From NCBI GenBank assembly GCA_043747835.1, contig JAYTOK010000053.1:58357-122356 (forward strand): a stretch of 64,000 bases of DNA, written 5' to 3'. Both the position numbers and the translations under genes were made by a program. The notes beneath the pieces are model-generated. The model ran no database searches and was not told the DNA's origin. It saw only the letters and a program-made list of their open reading frames with translations. Positions within the stretch are counted from its first letter, which is position 1; each line of letters begins with the position of its first letter. Origin of the DNA: CADEED01 sp043747835 (GTDB lineage: Bacteria > Pseudomonadota > Gammaproteobacteria > Steroidobacterales > Steroidobacteraceae). Shown here piece after piece: positions 14,610-22,740 of the stretch.

Positions 14610-17171
14610 ATGCGCTCAGCGCCCCGTTTCGCTGCCAGCCTGGTTGTCCAGGCAGCCGCCTTGTTGCTCGTGGCCTGCGGCGGCAGAGACGACAACGAAG
14701 TTGCGCCACCTCCGCCGCCACCCCCGCCGGCCGCTGACACGACCGCGCCCAGCGTACCCGCGGGCATCGCGGCCGCCGCGCAATCCACGACGTCGATCGT
14801 GGTGACGTGGACCGCGTCGACGGACGCCGGAACGGGCGTCGCGGGTTACCGTGTGTTCCGCGGCGCGGTGACGACTCCGGTCGCCACGGTCACGGCTACT
14901 AACTACACGGACGCCGGGCTCACCGCCGCGACGAACTACAGCTACACCGTGGTGGCATTCGACGCCGCCACGCCCGCGAACGTCTCCGCCGCGTCCGCGG
15001 CCGCCACCGCGACGACGAATTCGCCGCCGCCCCCCGGTGGAACGTCGGGACTCGATGCACGGCCTGCGAACACGACCTGTCTCGCCGGCGACCCGCCCAG
15101 CACCACGGTGAGCATCGCCGTGCAGCGCGTGTTCCCGAATCTCACGTTTCCGCTCGCGCCGACCGCAACCTCGCGGCAGACCATCGCAATGCTGCAGGCA
15201 CCGGGCAACGGTGCGCGCTGGTACGTCGTGCAGAAGACGGGTTCGATCCGCGTGTTCGACATCACGCCGAACGTTGCCACGTCGACCGAGTTCATCAACG
15301 TCGCATCGCGCCTCAACTCGAACGTGGCCAGCGACAACGACGAGCGCGGCCTGCTCGGCATGGCGTTCCATCCAAACTACCCGACGGACCCGCGCGTCTA
15401 TCTCTTCTACACCGGCACGACGGGCGGCAATCTCGTCGATCGCGTGTCGGAGTTCCGCACGCTCGATGGCGGCGCGACGCTGTCGCTGGGCTCGGAGCTC
15501 GAGCTGCTCAACGTCGCCGACCCGGAGGGCAATCACAACGGCGGCAATATCGCGTTCGGACCGGACGGCTTCCTCTACATCGGCATCGGCGACGGCGGTG
15601 GCGCCAACGATGCGCATGGCACGATTGGCAATGGCCAGTTGCTGACGACGCTGCTGGGAAAGATGCTGCGCATCGACGTGGCGAACTCGACGATGGCCAA
15701 TCCGTACGTGATCCCGCCGTCGAATCCGTATTCCGCGAACGCGCGCTGCACGGGCGGCACCGGCGCGGCGAATTGCCCCGAAATCTATGCGTACGGCTTC
15801 CGCAATCCGTGGCGCTGGAGCTTCGATCGCGAGAGCGGGCAGCTCTGGCTCAACGACGTCGGTCAGGTCACGCTCGAGGAAGTGGACCTCGTGACGCTCG
15901 GCGGCAACTACGGCTGGCGCTGCCGCGAGGGTAATCAGCCCTTCAACGCGGCTTGCGGCTCGAACCCCGCGCCCATCGAGCCCATCGCCGTTTACGGCCG
16001 CACGCTCGGCGTATCCACGACCGGCGGCGTCGTCTATCGCGGCAGCGCGATCCCGTCGCTCCACGGCCGCTATCTGTTCGGTGACTTCGTGACCGGCAAT
16101 CTCTGGCACATCTCGCGATCGACGGCGCCGACCATGACCCTGGGAGCGGGACTATCTACCGGGCTGAACATCGCGTCGTTCGGACAGGACATCGACGGCG
16201 AGGCGTACATCGTCCACCTGGGCGGCACGCTGCACCGGATCGTGCCCGGCACCGGCGGTGGCCGGCAGGTCCCGACGCAGTTGTCGGCGACCGGCTGCGT
16301 GAACGCGACCACGCCGACGCAGCCCGCGACCGGCCTCATTCCCTACGCGCCGAATGCGCCGTTCTTCTCCGACGCCGCGGTGAAGACGCGCTGGCTCGCG
16401 CTACCCGACGGCCAGAACATCACGATCGACGCCAGCAACGACTTCGATTTCCCGAACGGCAGCGTGCTCGTGAAGAACTTCCGGATAGGCACGGCGCTCG
16501 CCGAGACCCGGCTCTTCATGCGCCACAGCGATGGCATCTGGGCGGGCTACACCTACGAGTGGAATGCCGGCGGCACCGACGCGACACGCGTCGTCGGCGG
16601 CAAGACCGTGACCGTCGGTGGCCAGACCTGGCAGTTCCCGAGCGAGGCGCAGTGCCTGCAGTGTCACACCGCCGCGGCGGGCCGCACGCTCGGCCTCGAG
16701 ATCGGCACGTTGAACGGCGATTTCGGTTACCCAGCTCGCACCGCGAATCAACTCACGACCTTGAACACGATCGGCACGCTGACTCCCGCGCTCACGCAGA
16801 CGCCGGCCCAACTACCCGTGATTCCGGATCCGGCCGGCGGCGCGCCGGTGGGCGCGCGGGCGCGCGCGTATCTGCATGCGAATTGCTCGTACTGTCACCG
16901 CCCGGGCGGCACCGCGCCGGGCGACCAGGATTTCCGTTACACGACAACGCTCGCGCAGACGAATACCTGCGATATCGCGCCGACGTTGGGCACTCTCGGG
17001 ATCACGGATCCGCGGCGCATCGCGCCGGGCTCGGCGGCGCGCTCGGTCGTCGTCGCGCGCGTGAACCGGACGGGAGCGGATGCGATGCCGCCGATCATGC
17101 GGCACACGATCGATACGGCTGGCGTGACGCTGCTGACGACGTGGGTGAACGGGCTGACGAGCTGCAACTGA
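14610..17171 (+). CDS. Lipoprotein fusing FN3, PQQ-type sugar dehydrogenase propeller and di-haem c region
   Basis: 853 residues, with CGGAGG 8 bp before the ATG. The signal peptide ends in the lipobox LVAC, followed by a proline run. Residues about 44-135 form a fibronectin type III domain (AYRVFRG-like pattern, TNYSYTVVAFD). Residues about 165-545 match the soluble glucose/sorbosone dehydrogenase propeller: RGLLGMAFHPNY, NHNGGNIAFGPDGFLYIGIG, GFRNPWRWSFD and GGNYGWRCREGNQPF. Residues about 560-853 hold two haem c motifs, CLQCH (682-686) and CSYCH (759-763). The protein would oxidise a sugar or alcohol outside the inner membrane and pass electrons through its own haems to the respiratory chain. 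The substrate is unknown. Confidence 0.85.
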   Translation: MRSAPRFAASLVVQAAALLLVACGGRDDNEVAPPPPPPPPAADTTAPSVPAGIAAAAQSTTSIVVTWTASTDAGTGVAGYRVFRGAVTTPVATVTATNYTDAGLTAATNYSYTVVAFDAATPANVSAASAAATATTNSPPPPGGTSGLDARPANTTCLAGDPPSTTVSIAVQRVFPNLTFPLAPTATSRQTIAMLQAPGNGARWYVVQKTGSIRVFDITPNVATSTEFINVASRLNSNVASDNDERGLLGMAFHPNYPTDPRVYLFYTGTTGGNLVDRVSEFRTLDGGATLSLGSELELLNVADPEGNHNGGNIAFGPDGFLYIGIGDGGGANDAHGTIGNGQLLTTLLGKMLRIDVANSTMANPYVIPPSNPYSANARCTGGTGAANCPEIYAYGFRNPWRWSFDRESGQLWLNDVGQVTLEEVDLVTLGGNYGWRCREGNQPFNAACGSNPAPIEPIAVYGRTLGVSTTGGVVYRGSAIPSLHGRYLFGDFVTGNLWHISRSTAPTMTLGAGLSTGLNIASFGQDIDGEAYIVHLGGTLHRIVPGTGGGRQVPTQLSATGCVNATTPTQPATGLIPYAPNAPFFSDAAVKTRWLALPDGQNITIDASNDFDFPNGSVLVKNFRIGTALAETRLFMRHSDGIWAGYTYEWNAGGTDATRVVGGKTVTVGGQTWQFPSEAQCLQCHTAAAGRTLGLEIGTLNGDFGYPARTANQLTTLNTIGTLTPALTQTPAQLPVIPDPAGGAPVGARARAYLHANCSYCHRPGGTAPGDQDFRYTTTLAQTNTCDIAPTLGTLGITDPRRIAPGSAARSVVVARVNRTGADAMPPIMRHTIDTAGVTLLTTWVNGLTSCN

Positions 17172-17173
17172 AT

Positions 17174-17295
17174 GGTGCCGCGAAGAATTAAGGTGCCGGG
17201 GAGGGGTTCTCGTGGTTGCGAACCAAATTCGCTCGATTGGGCGCGGCAGATCGCAACCACGAGAACCCCTCCCCGGCACCTTAATTCTCGGCACC
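17174..17295. repeat. Long palindrome, GGTGCCGGGG family, copy 1
   Basis: Perfect 37-bp arms (17185-17221 and 17251-17287) enclose a 29-bp centre. A second GGTGCCG/CGGCACC pair lies just outside. It fills the gap between the stop of the dehydrogenase fusion gene and the stop of the convergent bactofilin gene. A related palindrome is at 58993-59137 and partial copies lie near 63472 and 63985. It could fold into a strong terminator for both genes. Confidence 0.85.
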
Positions 17296-17296
17296 C

Positions 17297-17698
17297 CTAC
17301 TCGTTGACGACGCGCTTCTCGTCGAACTTCATGATCGCCTTGCCCGACGTCACGGTGACTTCGCCCTCGATCCGCGCGCCATTCGCGATCGCAAGCACCT
17401 TCGCGACAATCTCGCCCTGGATCACGGCGCTCGCGCCGATCTCGAGCTTGTCCTCGATCATGATTTTTCCCGTCACCTGACCGGCGATGACGGCGGAACG
17501 GGCGCCGATGCTGCCCTCCCAGTGCGCGCTCTTGCCGATGCTCAACGCACCGCCGACGCGGCCGTCACCGCGCACGTGGCCGGAAACCATGAGAGGCCCG
17601 CGCGTCTCGACGTCACCCACGATGGTCGTGCTTTCGGAAATCACGGTGGGGGACATGCCGAAGCGATCGGCGAGTCTGCGTTTGGGTTCTTCGCTCAT
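17297..17698 (-). CDS. Bactofilin (polymer-forming cytoskeletal protein, DUF583)
   Basis: 133 residues from the ATG at 17698, chosen over the one at 17710 because GGAGAGG lies just upstream of it. The body is a run of short beta repeats with the bactofilin pattern: VISESTTIVGDVETRGPL, VSGHVRGDGRVGG, AVIAGQVTGKIMIEDKLEIG and ANGARIEGEV. These form a right-handed beta helix that polymerises without nucleotide and lines the cytoplasmic membrane, often organising cell shape or wall synthesis. It is transcribed divergently from a SPOR-domain lipoprotein, a peptidoglycan-linked function, which fits a cell-envelope role. Confidence 0.9.
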   Translation of the reverse strand: MSEEPKRRLADRFGMSPTVISESTTIVGDVETRGPLMVSGHVRGDGRVGGALSIGKSAHWEGSIGARSAVIAGQVTGKIMIEDKLEIGASAVIQGEIVAKVLAIANGARIEGEVTVTSGKAIMKFDEKRVVNE

Positions 17699-17757
17699 GG
17701 TCCTCTCCACTCGACGCTGCGATTACAATAAGCCGACTGCTCCCGGGGATCATAACC

Positions 17758-18453
17758 ATGTCCACACGCGCTCTCGTGACGCTGTTCGCAATCCCGCTGC
17801 TCGCGCTCACGGCCTGCAGCCGCGAAAGCAGCGATTGGCGCTCGGCGCAGGCCGCGGACACCGCGGAGTCGTACGAGCAGTTCATCTCCGCGCATCCGGA
17901 CAGCACGCGCATCGCGAGCGCGCGCGAGCGTCTCGCGCAACTCGCGGAAGAAAAGGATTGGCGCAGCGCGGCAGAGGTGGACACGCTCGAGGCGTATCAG
18001 CGATTCGTGGAGCAATACCCCGCGGGCCGATGGGCGAAGGAAGCGCGAACGCGCTTGGACAATTTCGCGACGGGCGCCGCTGCGGCCACCGTGGGATCGC
18101 TCAACGCCGCGACTCCCGCGGCGGCAGCCACTGGCGAAGATCCGCCGCAGACGGGCAGCGCTGTGCCCGAAGCCGCGCCGGCGACTCCCGATTCCGCGAG
18201 CGGATTCGGCGTTCAGCTCGGCGCATTTTCAACGGCTGAGCGCGCGAACGACGAGTGGAAAAAGCTCCAGGCGGATGCGAACGGCATGCTCGATGGGCTC
18301 TCTCCGCGCGTCGTCGTTGGTGAGGTCGGCGGGAAAACCATCTACCGCCTGCAAGCCGAAGTGCGCGATGAAGCGCAGGCGCGCGCGATCTGCGGCGGAC
18401 TCAAGGTCGCGAAAAAACCCTGCGTGCCGGTCCTGCCGGTCGTTGCGCCGTGA
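17758..18453 (+). CDS. SPOR-domain lipoprotein
   Basis: 231 residues. The signal peptide ends in the lipobox LTAC. Two similar blocks follow (SSDWRSAQAADTAESYEQFISAHP and the related block near residues 65-95 with WRSAAEVDTLEAYQRFVEQYP), each about 45 residues, reminiscent of tetratricopeptide-like or YbgF-type helical repeats. After an Ala/Pro linker the C-terminal part (about 148-225) is a SPOR domain: FGVQLGAFSTAERANDEWKKL and YRLQAEVRDEAQARAICGGL. SPOR domains bind peptidoglycan stripped of stem peptides at the division septum. The divergent neighbour is bactofilin. The specific partner is unknown. Confidence 0.85.
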   Translation: MSTRALVTLFAIPLLALTACSRESSDWRSAQAADTAESYEQFISAHPDSTRIASARERLAQLAEEKDWRSAAEVDTLEAYQRFVEQYPAGRWAKEARTRLDNFATGAAAATVGSLNAATPAAAATGEDPPQTGSAVPEAAPATPDSASGFGVQLGAFSTAERANDEWKKLQADANGMLDGLSPRVVVGEVGGKTIYRLQAEVRDEAQARAICGGLKVAKKPCVPVLPVVAP

Positions 18454-18511
18454 GCCTCGAAGCGACCCGTTAACAGAAGCTCGGCAGCTTTCAACGCAAC
18501 GCAGCCGCGCG

Positions 18512-18540
18512 TGTCACTTCCTGACGCTGCGCGTCACCTC
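18512..18540 (+). promoter_or_regulatory. Candidate activator site for sigma-54 promoter 1
   Basis: The stretch contains TGTCA, then GAC 11 bp later, then GTCA 10 bp further, ending about 65 bp before the -24 element. A similar cluster (TGTCA, TTCC, GAC, GTCA) lies upstream of the second sigma-54 promoter at 55485. Spacing is not identical, so a shared activator is a hypothesis. Confidence 0.35.
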
Positions 18541-18600
18541 GCAACGCCGTAAGACTTCGGCGCTGTCTCTAACTCTTTGATTTCACTGAAGCCGACGCGC

Positions 18601-18617
18601 TGGCACGCCTGTTGCTT
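18601..18617 (+). promoter_or_regulatory. Sigma-54 (RpoN) -24/-12 promoter 1
   Basis: TGGCAC-N5-TTGC with following TT matches the RpoN consensus (TGGCACG-N4-TTGCW) at every conserved base and has the invariant spacing between GG and GC. The expected start of transcription is about 12 nt beyond the GC, near 18627. The only downstream element before an intrinsic terminator is the short transcript listed below. Confidence 0.8.
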
Positions 18618-18626
18618 TGTCCTACC

Positions 18627-18902
18627 TCGTGATGACGAGATCCACAGTGACGCTGATTCTTCCCCACGCACAGGGCGTCGCGAGTACGCGCCCGGCGGTG
18701 GCGGGGATGATGGTGAAGCGCCGACGCGGTGGCAGCGTGATGTTCGCGCCCATCGATGCCCGGCTCGCTCGCGCCCAGCTCTCCGCGATCCAGGCCATCC
18801 AGGTTTCGAGGTAGCTCCTCAACAGAACTGCGAACAACTCTTCCCCGGTGTTCGCTTCTTGGCGCCGCAGACGACTTCCCCCGTCTGCGGCGCTTTTCTT
18901 TT
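18627..18902 (+). ncRNA. Predicted sigma-54-dependent small RNA 1 (about 275 nt)
   Basis: The region runs from the predicted RpoN start to a textbook intrinsic terminator. A short hairpin, CTCGT-GATG-ACGAG, lies near the 5' end. C-rich single-stranded stretches (CTTCCCC, CTCCTCAACAG, CTCTTCCCC) could pair with ribosome-binding sites. A frame of up to 65 codons (18617-18814) exists, but its first codon overlaps the promoter and its internal ATG (18632) would leave a leader of only a few bases with no ribosome site. A small RNA is therefore preferred, though a leaderless peptide cannot be excluded. The M16 protease gene begins 50 bp after the terminator. Confidence 0.55.
18862..18902 (+). terminator. 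Intrinsic terminator of sigma-54 unit 1
   Basis: A perfect 12-bp stem (GCGCCGCAGACG and its complement) with an 8-nt loop is followed by TTTTCTTTT. It separates the short sigma-54 transcript from the M16 protease genes, which must have their own promoter or rely on read-through. Confidence 0.9.
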
Positions 18903-18951
18903 CCCGACCCGCACTCGTAGAGTTGCGCACCTTCCGTTTCAGGTGCGTCGC

Positions 18952-20358
18952 ATGTCCCATTCCTTCGTCCGCGTCGTCAGCCTCGTTTGTCTGCTGACGG
19001 CAGGCGTCGCCTCCGCCGCAACCAAACCCGCGAAACCAGCGCCGCCAGCGCGCGTGCCGGGGCTCGAGCAGGTGCAGTCGACGACGCTCGCGAACGGCAT
19101 GAAGGTGATCGTCTGGACGGATCGCGACATCCCGAATGTCGCGCTCTACAACTGGGTGCGCGTCGGCAGCCGCAACGAAGTGCCCGGCATCACCGGTCTC
19201 GCGCATTTCTTCGAGCACATGATGTTCAACGGCACGAGCAAACGCGCGCCGGGCGAATTCGATCGCATCATGGAAGCGCAGGGCGGCGCCAACAACGCAT
19301 ACACGAGCGACGACGTGACGGTTTATCAGGACTGGATCCCGCGCAGCGCGCTCGATCTCGTGTTCGATCTCGAGGCCGACCGCCTCGCGAACCTCGCGTT
19401 CGATGCCAAGGTGATCGAGAGCGAGCGCGGCGTGGTGTATTCGGAGCGCCGGTTGCGCAACGAGGACAGCAACGAAGGCATGTTGTTCGAGCAGGTGCAG
19501 GCGACCGCGTTCGTCGCGCACCCGTACCAGTTCCCGACGATCGGTTGGCCCGCGGACATCCAGGGATGGAAGATCGAAGACCTGCAGAATTTCTTCAAGA
19601 CCCACTACGCGCCCAACAATTGCACGCTGCTCCTGGTCGGTGACATCACCGCGGAAGAGGGCTTCGCGTTCGCGAAGAAATATCTCGAGCCAATCCCGAA
19701 GCAGGCGCCGCCGCCGCCCGTGCGTACGACGGAGCCCGAGCAGATGGGCGAGAAGCGCGTGCGAGTCGAGCGCGAGTCGCAGACGCCGCTGCTCTACATC
19801 GCGTACAAGTCGCCCGCCGCGAACGACCCGCAGGGCCCCGCGATCAACCTGCTGCTGTCGGTGCTCACCGAGGGCAATTCGTCGCGCCTGCATCGCCTGC
19901 TGGTCGAGGAGAAGAAGATCGCGATCGACGTGTCCGCGCATTTCATGGAGGGGTTCGACCCCGGCCTCACGTGGGTGATGCTCACGCTGCCGGAGGGCGC
20001 GGACATCCCGGCCGTCGAAGCCGCGCTCGATGCCGCGCTCGCGGACGTCGTGGCGATGGGCGTGACGGATGCCGAACTCGCGCGCGCGAAGAATCTCAAT
20101 GCCTCGACGTTCTGGAAACAGCTCGCGACGATCAATGGCAAGGCCGGCCTGCTCGGCGCGCATGAAGTTTTCGAAGGCGACTACAAGAAGCTGTTCGACT
20201 CGCCCGCGACGTACGACAAGGTTTCGCGCGACGATCTGCAGAAGGCGGCCGCGCTGGTGTTCCGCAACGAGCGGCGCACGGTGGGTGTGCTGACGTCGCC
20301 GCCGGTCAAGGAGCCTGCTGCAACCGAAGCGCCTGCATCCGCGGAGGTGAAGAAATGA
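18952..20358 (+). CDS. M16-family zinc protease, catalytic subunit
   Basis: 468 residues with a signal peptide (about 1-22, cleavage after ASA). The inverted zinc motif HFFEH is at 85-89, with the third ligand E165 in VVYSE, 76 residues after the last His, as in pitrilysin-type enzymes. TTLANGMKVIVWTDRDIPNVALYNWVRVGSRNE is the normal M16 opening region (given here by its key words TLANGM and GSRNE). The gene overlaps the next one by 4 bp, which encodes an M16 protein without the zinc site. The pair probably forms a periplasmic heterodimer that degrades peptides trapped in the clamshell. Confidence 0.9.
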   Translation: MSHSFVRVVSLVCLLTAGVASAATKPAKPAPPARVPGLEQVQSTTLANGMKVIVWTDRDIPNVALYNWVRVGSRNEVPGITGLAHFFEHMMFNGTSKRAPGEFDRIMEAQGGANNAYTSDDVTVYQDWIPRSALDLVFDLEADRLANLAFDAKVIESERGVVYSERRLRNEDSNEGMLFEQVQATAFVAHPYQFPTIGWPADIQGWKIEDLQNFFKTHYAPNNCTLLLVGDITAEEGFAFAKKYLEPIPKQAPPPPVRTTEPEQMGEKRVRVERESQTPLLYIAYKSPAANDPQGPAINLLLSVLTEGNSSRLHRLLVEEKKIAIDVSAHFMEGFDPGLTWVMLTLPEGADIPAVEAALDAALADVVAMGVTDAELARAKNLNASTFWKQLATINGKAGLLGAHEVFEGDYKKLFDSPATYDKVSRDDLQKAAALVFRNERRTVGVLTSPPVKEPAATEAPASAEVKK

Positions 20359-21788
20359 ACCGCTTCACCACGTTGTTAGGCGCGCTCGTGCTGGGCGTTT
20401 CGCTGGCAACGGCCGGCATGGCAGTGGATAAAGTCCCTGCGACCGCGGGCCCTGGCGTCAAAGTCCCCGCGAACCAGCGTTTCACGCTACCCAACGGACT
20501 CACGATCATCCTCGTGCCGAAGAAGGACGTGCCGCTCATCGCGTTCGCGGGTTACGTGCGCGGGGGTGCGTTGGCGGATCCGGCGGGCAAGCCCGGCGTC
20601 GCGTCGCTCGTCGCGGGGCTGCTCGATCGCGGCGCGGGCAAACGCAATGCGTACCAGTTCGCGGACGCGGTCGAAGGCGTCGGCGGCAGCTTCAACGCGA
20701 ACGCAACTTCAGAATCGATCACGTTGAACGGACAGTTTCTCGCGCGCGATCGTACGCTCATGATCGAGCTCGTCGCGGATGCGCTAGTGCGACCGATATT
20801 CGACGCCGCGGAGTTCGAGTCCTACCGCAATCGTGAGATCGAATTCATCAAGTCGGCGAAGGATTCCGATCCCTCGCAGATCGTCGCGATCTACGGCCGC
20901 GCGGCGCTATTCGGCGCGCATCCCTATGGCCGGCCGCAGAGCGGCAGCGAGCGTTCGCTCGCGTCGATCACCCGGGCCGACGTAGCCGACTACCACGCGC
21001 GGAACTTCGGCGCCGATCGCGCCGCGCTCGTGTTCGCGGGCGATCTCGATCCGAAGTGGATGAAGACGGCGCTGACCGCCGCGTTCGGTAGTTGGGGCAA
21101 GGCGCAGGCGCCGCTGCCCAAGCTCGAGCGCGCGCCGCGCGTGACGGGCCGTCGCGTATTGCTGGTCGATTCACCGGGCGCTGTGCAGACTTACTTTTGG
21201 ATCGCCAACGTCGGCGTCGATCGCCGCTACAGCGGCCGACCCGCGCTCGACCTCGTGAACACGCTGTACGGCGGACGCTTCACGTCGATCCTCAATACCG
21301 AGCTGCGCATCAAGTCGGGCCTCTCGTATGGCGCGTCGTCGTCGTTCGCGCGCGGCACCGTGCCCGGCGCGTTCGCGATCCGCTCGTTCACGCAGACCGA
21401 CAACACCGCCAAGGCGCTCGATCTCACGCTCGAGACGCTCGAGAACCTCAAACGCGGCGCGCTCGAGCCCGCAATGCTCGAGTCCGTGCGCGCGTATGTG
21501 CTCGGCCAATACCCGCTGCAGCTAGAGACCGCGGCGCATTGGGCCGGCACGCTCTCCGACCTCGAGTTCTACGGGCTCGGCAAGGACTACATCGAAGGCT
21601 ATGGTCCGGCGATCGCGACAGTGGATCTCGCGGAGACCGCGGCGGTCACGGCGGATGCGTTTCCGCGGCCGGTCGATCTCGTCATCGTGCTGATCGGCGA
21701 CGCGGCGAAGATTCGCGAGGCAGCGCAGAAGTACGGCACCGTCACGGAGATGAAGATTTCCGACACCGATTTCTCGCCGGGGAAGTAA
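20355..21788 (+). CDS. M16-family protein lacking the zinc motif (non-catalytic partner)
   Basis: 477 residues with a signal peptide (about 1-23). It shares the M16 fold: FTLPNGLTIILVPKKDVPL, YVRGGALADPAGKPGVA, AHPYGRP and GLSYGASSSFARG, the last being the substrate-clamping R/Y region. Where catalytic members have HxxEH it has VASLVAGLLDRG, so no zinc can bind. Such inactive subunits pair with an active one (as in mitochondrial MPP and many bacterial pairs), supplying the glycine-rich loop. The ATGA overlap with the active gene supports a fixed-ratio complex. Confidence 0.9.
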   Translation: MNRFTTLLGALVLGVSLATAGMAVDKVPATAGPGVKVPANQRFTLPNGLTIILVPKKDVPLIAFAGYVRGGALADPAGKPGVASLVAGLLDRGAGKRNAYQFADAVEGVGGSFNANATSESITLNGQFLARDRTLMIELVADALVRPIFDAAEFESYRNREIEFIKSAKDSDPSQIVAIYGRAALFGAHPYGRPQSGSERSLASITRADVADYHARNFGADRAALVFAGDLDPKWMKTALTAAFGSWGKAQAPLPKLERAPRVTGRRVLLVDSPGAVQTYFWIANVGVDRRYSGRPALDLVNTLYGGRFTSILNTELRIKSGLSYGASSSFARGTVPGAFAIRSFTQTDNTAKALDLTLETLENLKRGALEPAMLESVRAYVLGQYPLQLETAAHWAGTLSDLEFYGLGKDYIEGYGPAIATVDLAETAAVTADAFPRPVDLVIVLIGDAAKIREAAQKYGTVTEMKISDTDFSPGK

Positions 21789-22697
21789 ATGGCGGATCAC
21801 GGCTCGTCGGCCAAGGCGATTCTCTACGCCTTCGTCGCCAATCTCGGCATCGCGCTGGCGAAGCTCGCGGCGTCCATCTACACGAACTCGGGCAGCATGC
21901 TGGCCGAGGCGATCCACTCGTTCGCGGATTGCGGCAACCAGGTGTTGCTGTTCATCGGCCTCAAGCAATCGCAGAAGCCGGCCGACGCGAAGCACCCGCT
22001 GGGGTACGGGAAGATCACGTACTTCTGGAGCTTCGTCGTCGCGTTGCTGCTGTTCTCGATGGGCGGTCTGTTCTCCATCTACGAGGGCTGGCACAAGTTG
22101 TCGGCGCACGAGCCGCTCAACAAACCGTGGGTTGCGTTGTTGGTGCTCGGTTTGTCGATCGGACTCGAGTTCGGTTCGTTGATGGGCTGCCTGCGCGAGA
22201 TCAAGAAGCTGCGCAAGGGCAAGTCGCTGGGTTACTGGCTCAGGAACACGCGCAACGCGGAGCTCGTCGTGGTGCTGGGCGAAGACGTCGCCGCGCTGGT
22301 CGGCCTCGCGCTCGCCTTTGTCTTCGTGGCGCTCGCCACCGCGACCGGCCAGCCGGTCTTCGACGCGATCGGTTCCATCGTGATCGGGGTGATCCTCGTC
22401 TGCGTCTCGGTATTCATCGCGATCCGCATCAAGGGACTGATCGTCGGCCGGTCGGCGGAAGACGATCTGCAGGAGGCGATCCGCGCGGACATCGAGTCCG
22501 ATCCGAACATCGACGGATTGCTGAATGCGATCACGATGCAAATGGGGCCGGACGTGATGCTCGCGCTGAAGGTGCGCATGAAGGCGGGCGTCCCCATCGA
22601 AGTTGCCGCGCGGCACATCAATGCGCTGGAGCAGCGCATCAAGGCGAAGTTTCCCGAGGTGAAGTGGTTGTTCGTAGAGCCCGACGTCGCCGACTGA
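21789..22697 (+). CDS. Cation diffusion facilitator, SLC30A9 (ZnT9)-like subfamily
   Basis: 302 residues starting one base after the preceding stop. Six membrane helices precede a cytoplasmic domain (about 215-302). Site-A residues in TM2 are H43 and D47 (AIHSFADCGNQ). The TM5 motif is VVLGEDVAALVG, lacking the usual HxxxD; this ED form, with DAKHPLGYGKITYFW after TM2, is typical of the ZnT9-like branch rather than of ZitB or FieF. It would exchange divalent metal for protons across the inner membrane; the metal is uncertain because of the changed site. It follows the M16 pair without a gap. Confidence 0.85.
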   Translation: MADHGSSAKAILYAFVANLGIALAKLAASIYTNSGSMLAEAIHSFADCGNQVLLFIGLKQSQKPADAKHPLGYGKITYFWSFVVALLLFSMGGLFSIYEGWHKLSAHEPLNKPWVALLVLGLSIGLEFGSLMGCLREIKKLRKGKSLGYWLRNTRNAELVVVLGEDVAALVGLALAFVFVALATATGQPVFDAIGSIVIGVILVCVSVFIAIRIKGLIVGRSAEDDLQEAIRADIESDPNIDGLLNAITMQMGPDVMLALKVRMKAGVPIEVAARHINALEQRIKAKFPEVKWLFVEPDVAD

Positions 22698-22720
22698 AAA
22701 TAGGGGTCAGGTCCCATTTC
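22697..22720. repeat. GGGGTCAGGTCCC short repeat
   Basis: AAAATAGGGGTCAGGTCCCATTTC directly follows the CDF stop. It is a single-arm version of the AGGGTCAGACCCC palindrome at 63537-63628 and belongs to the same word family. Confidence 0.6.
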
Positions 22721-22740
22721 CGATCCGGTCTGGAGTCACG

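Noticed and set aside
18617..18814. Frame of up to 65 codons inside sigma-54 unit 1
   Set aside because: Its first codon overlaps the -12 element and the internal ATG at 18632 has no ribosome site; composition is basic and low-complexity.
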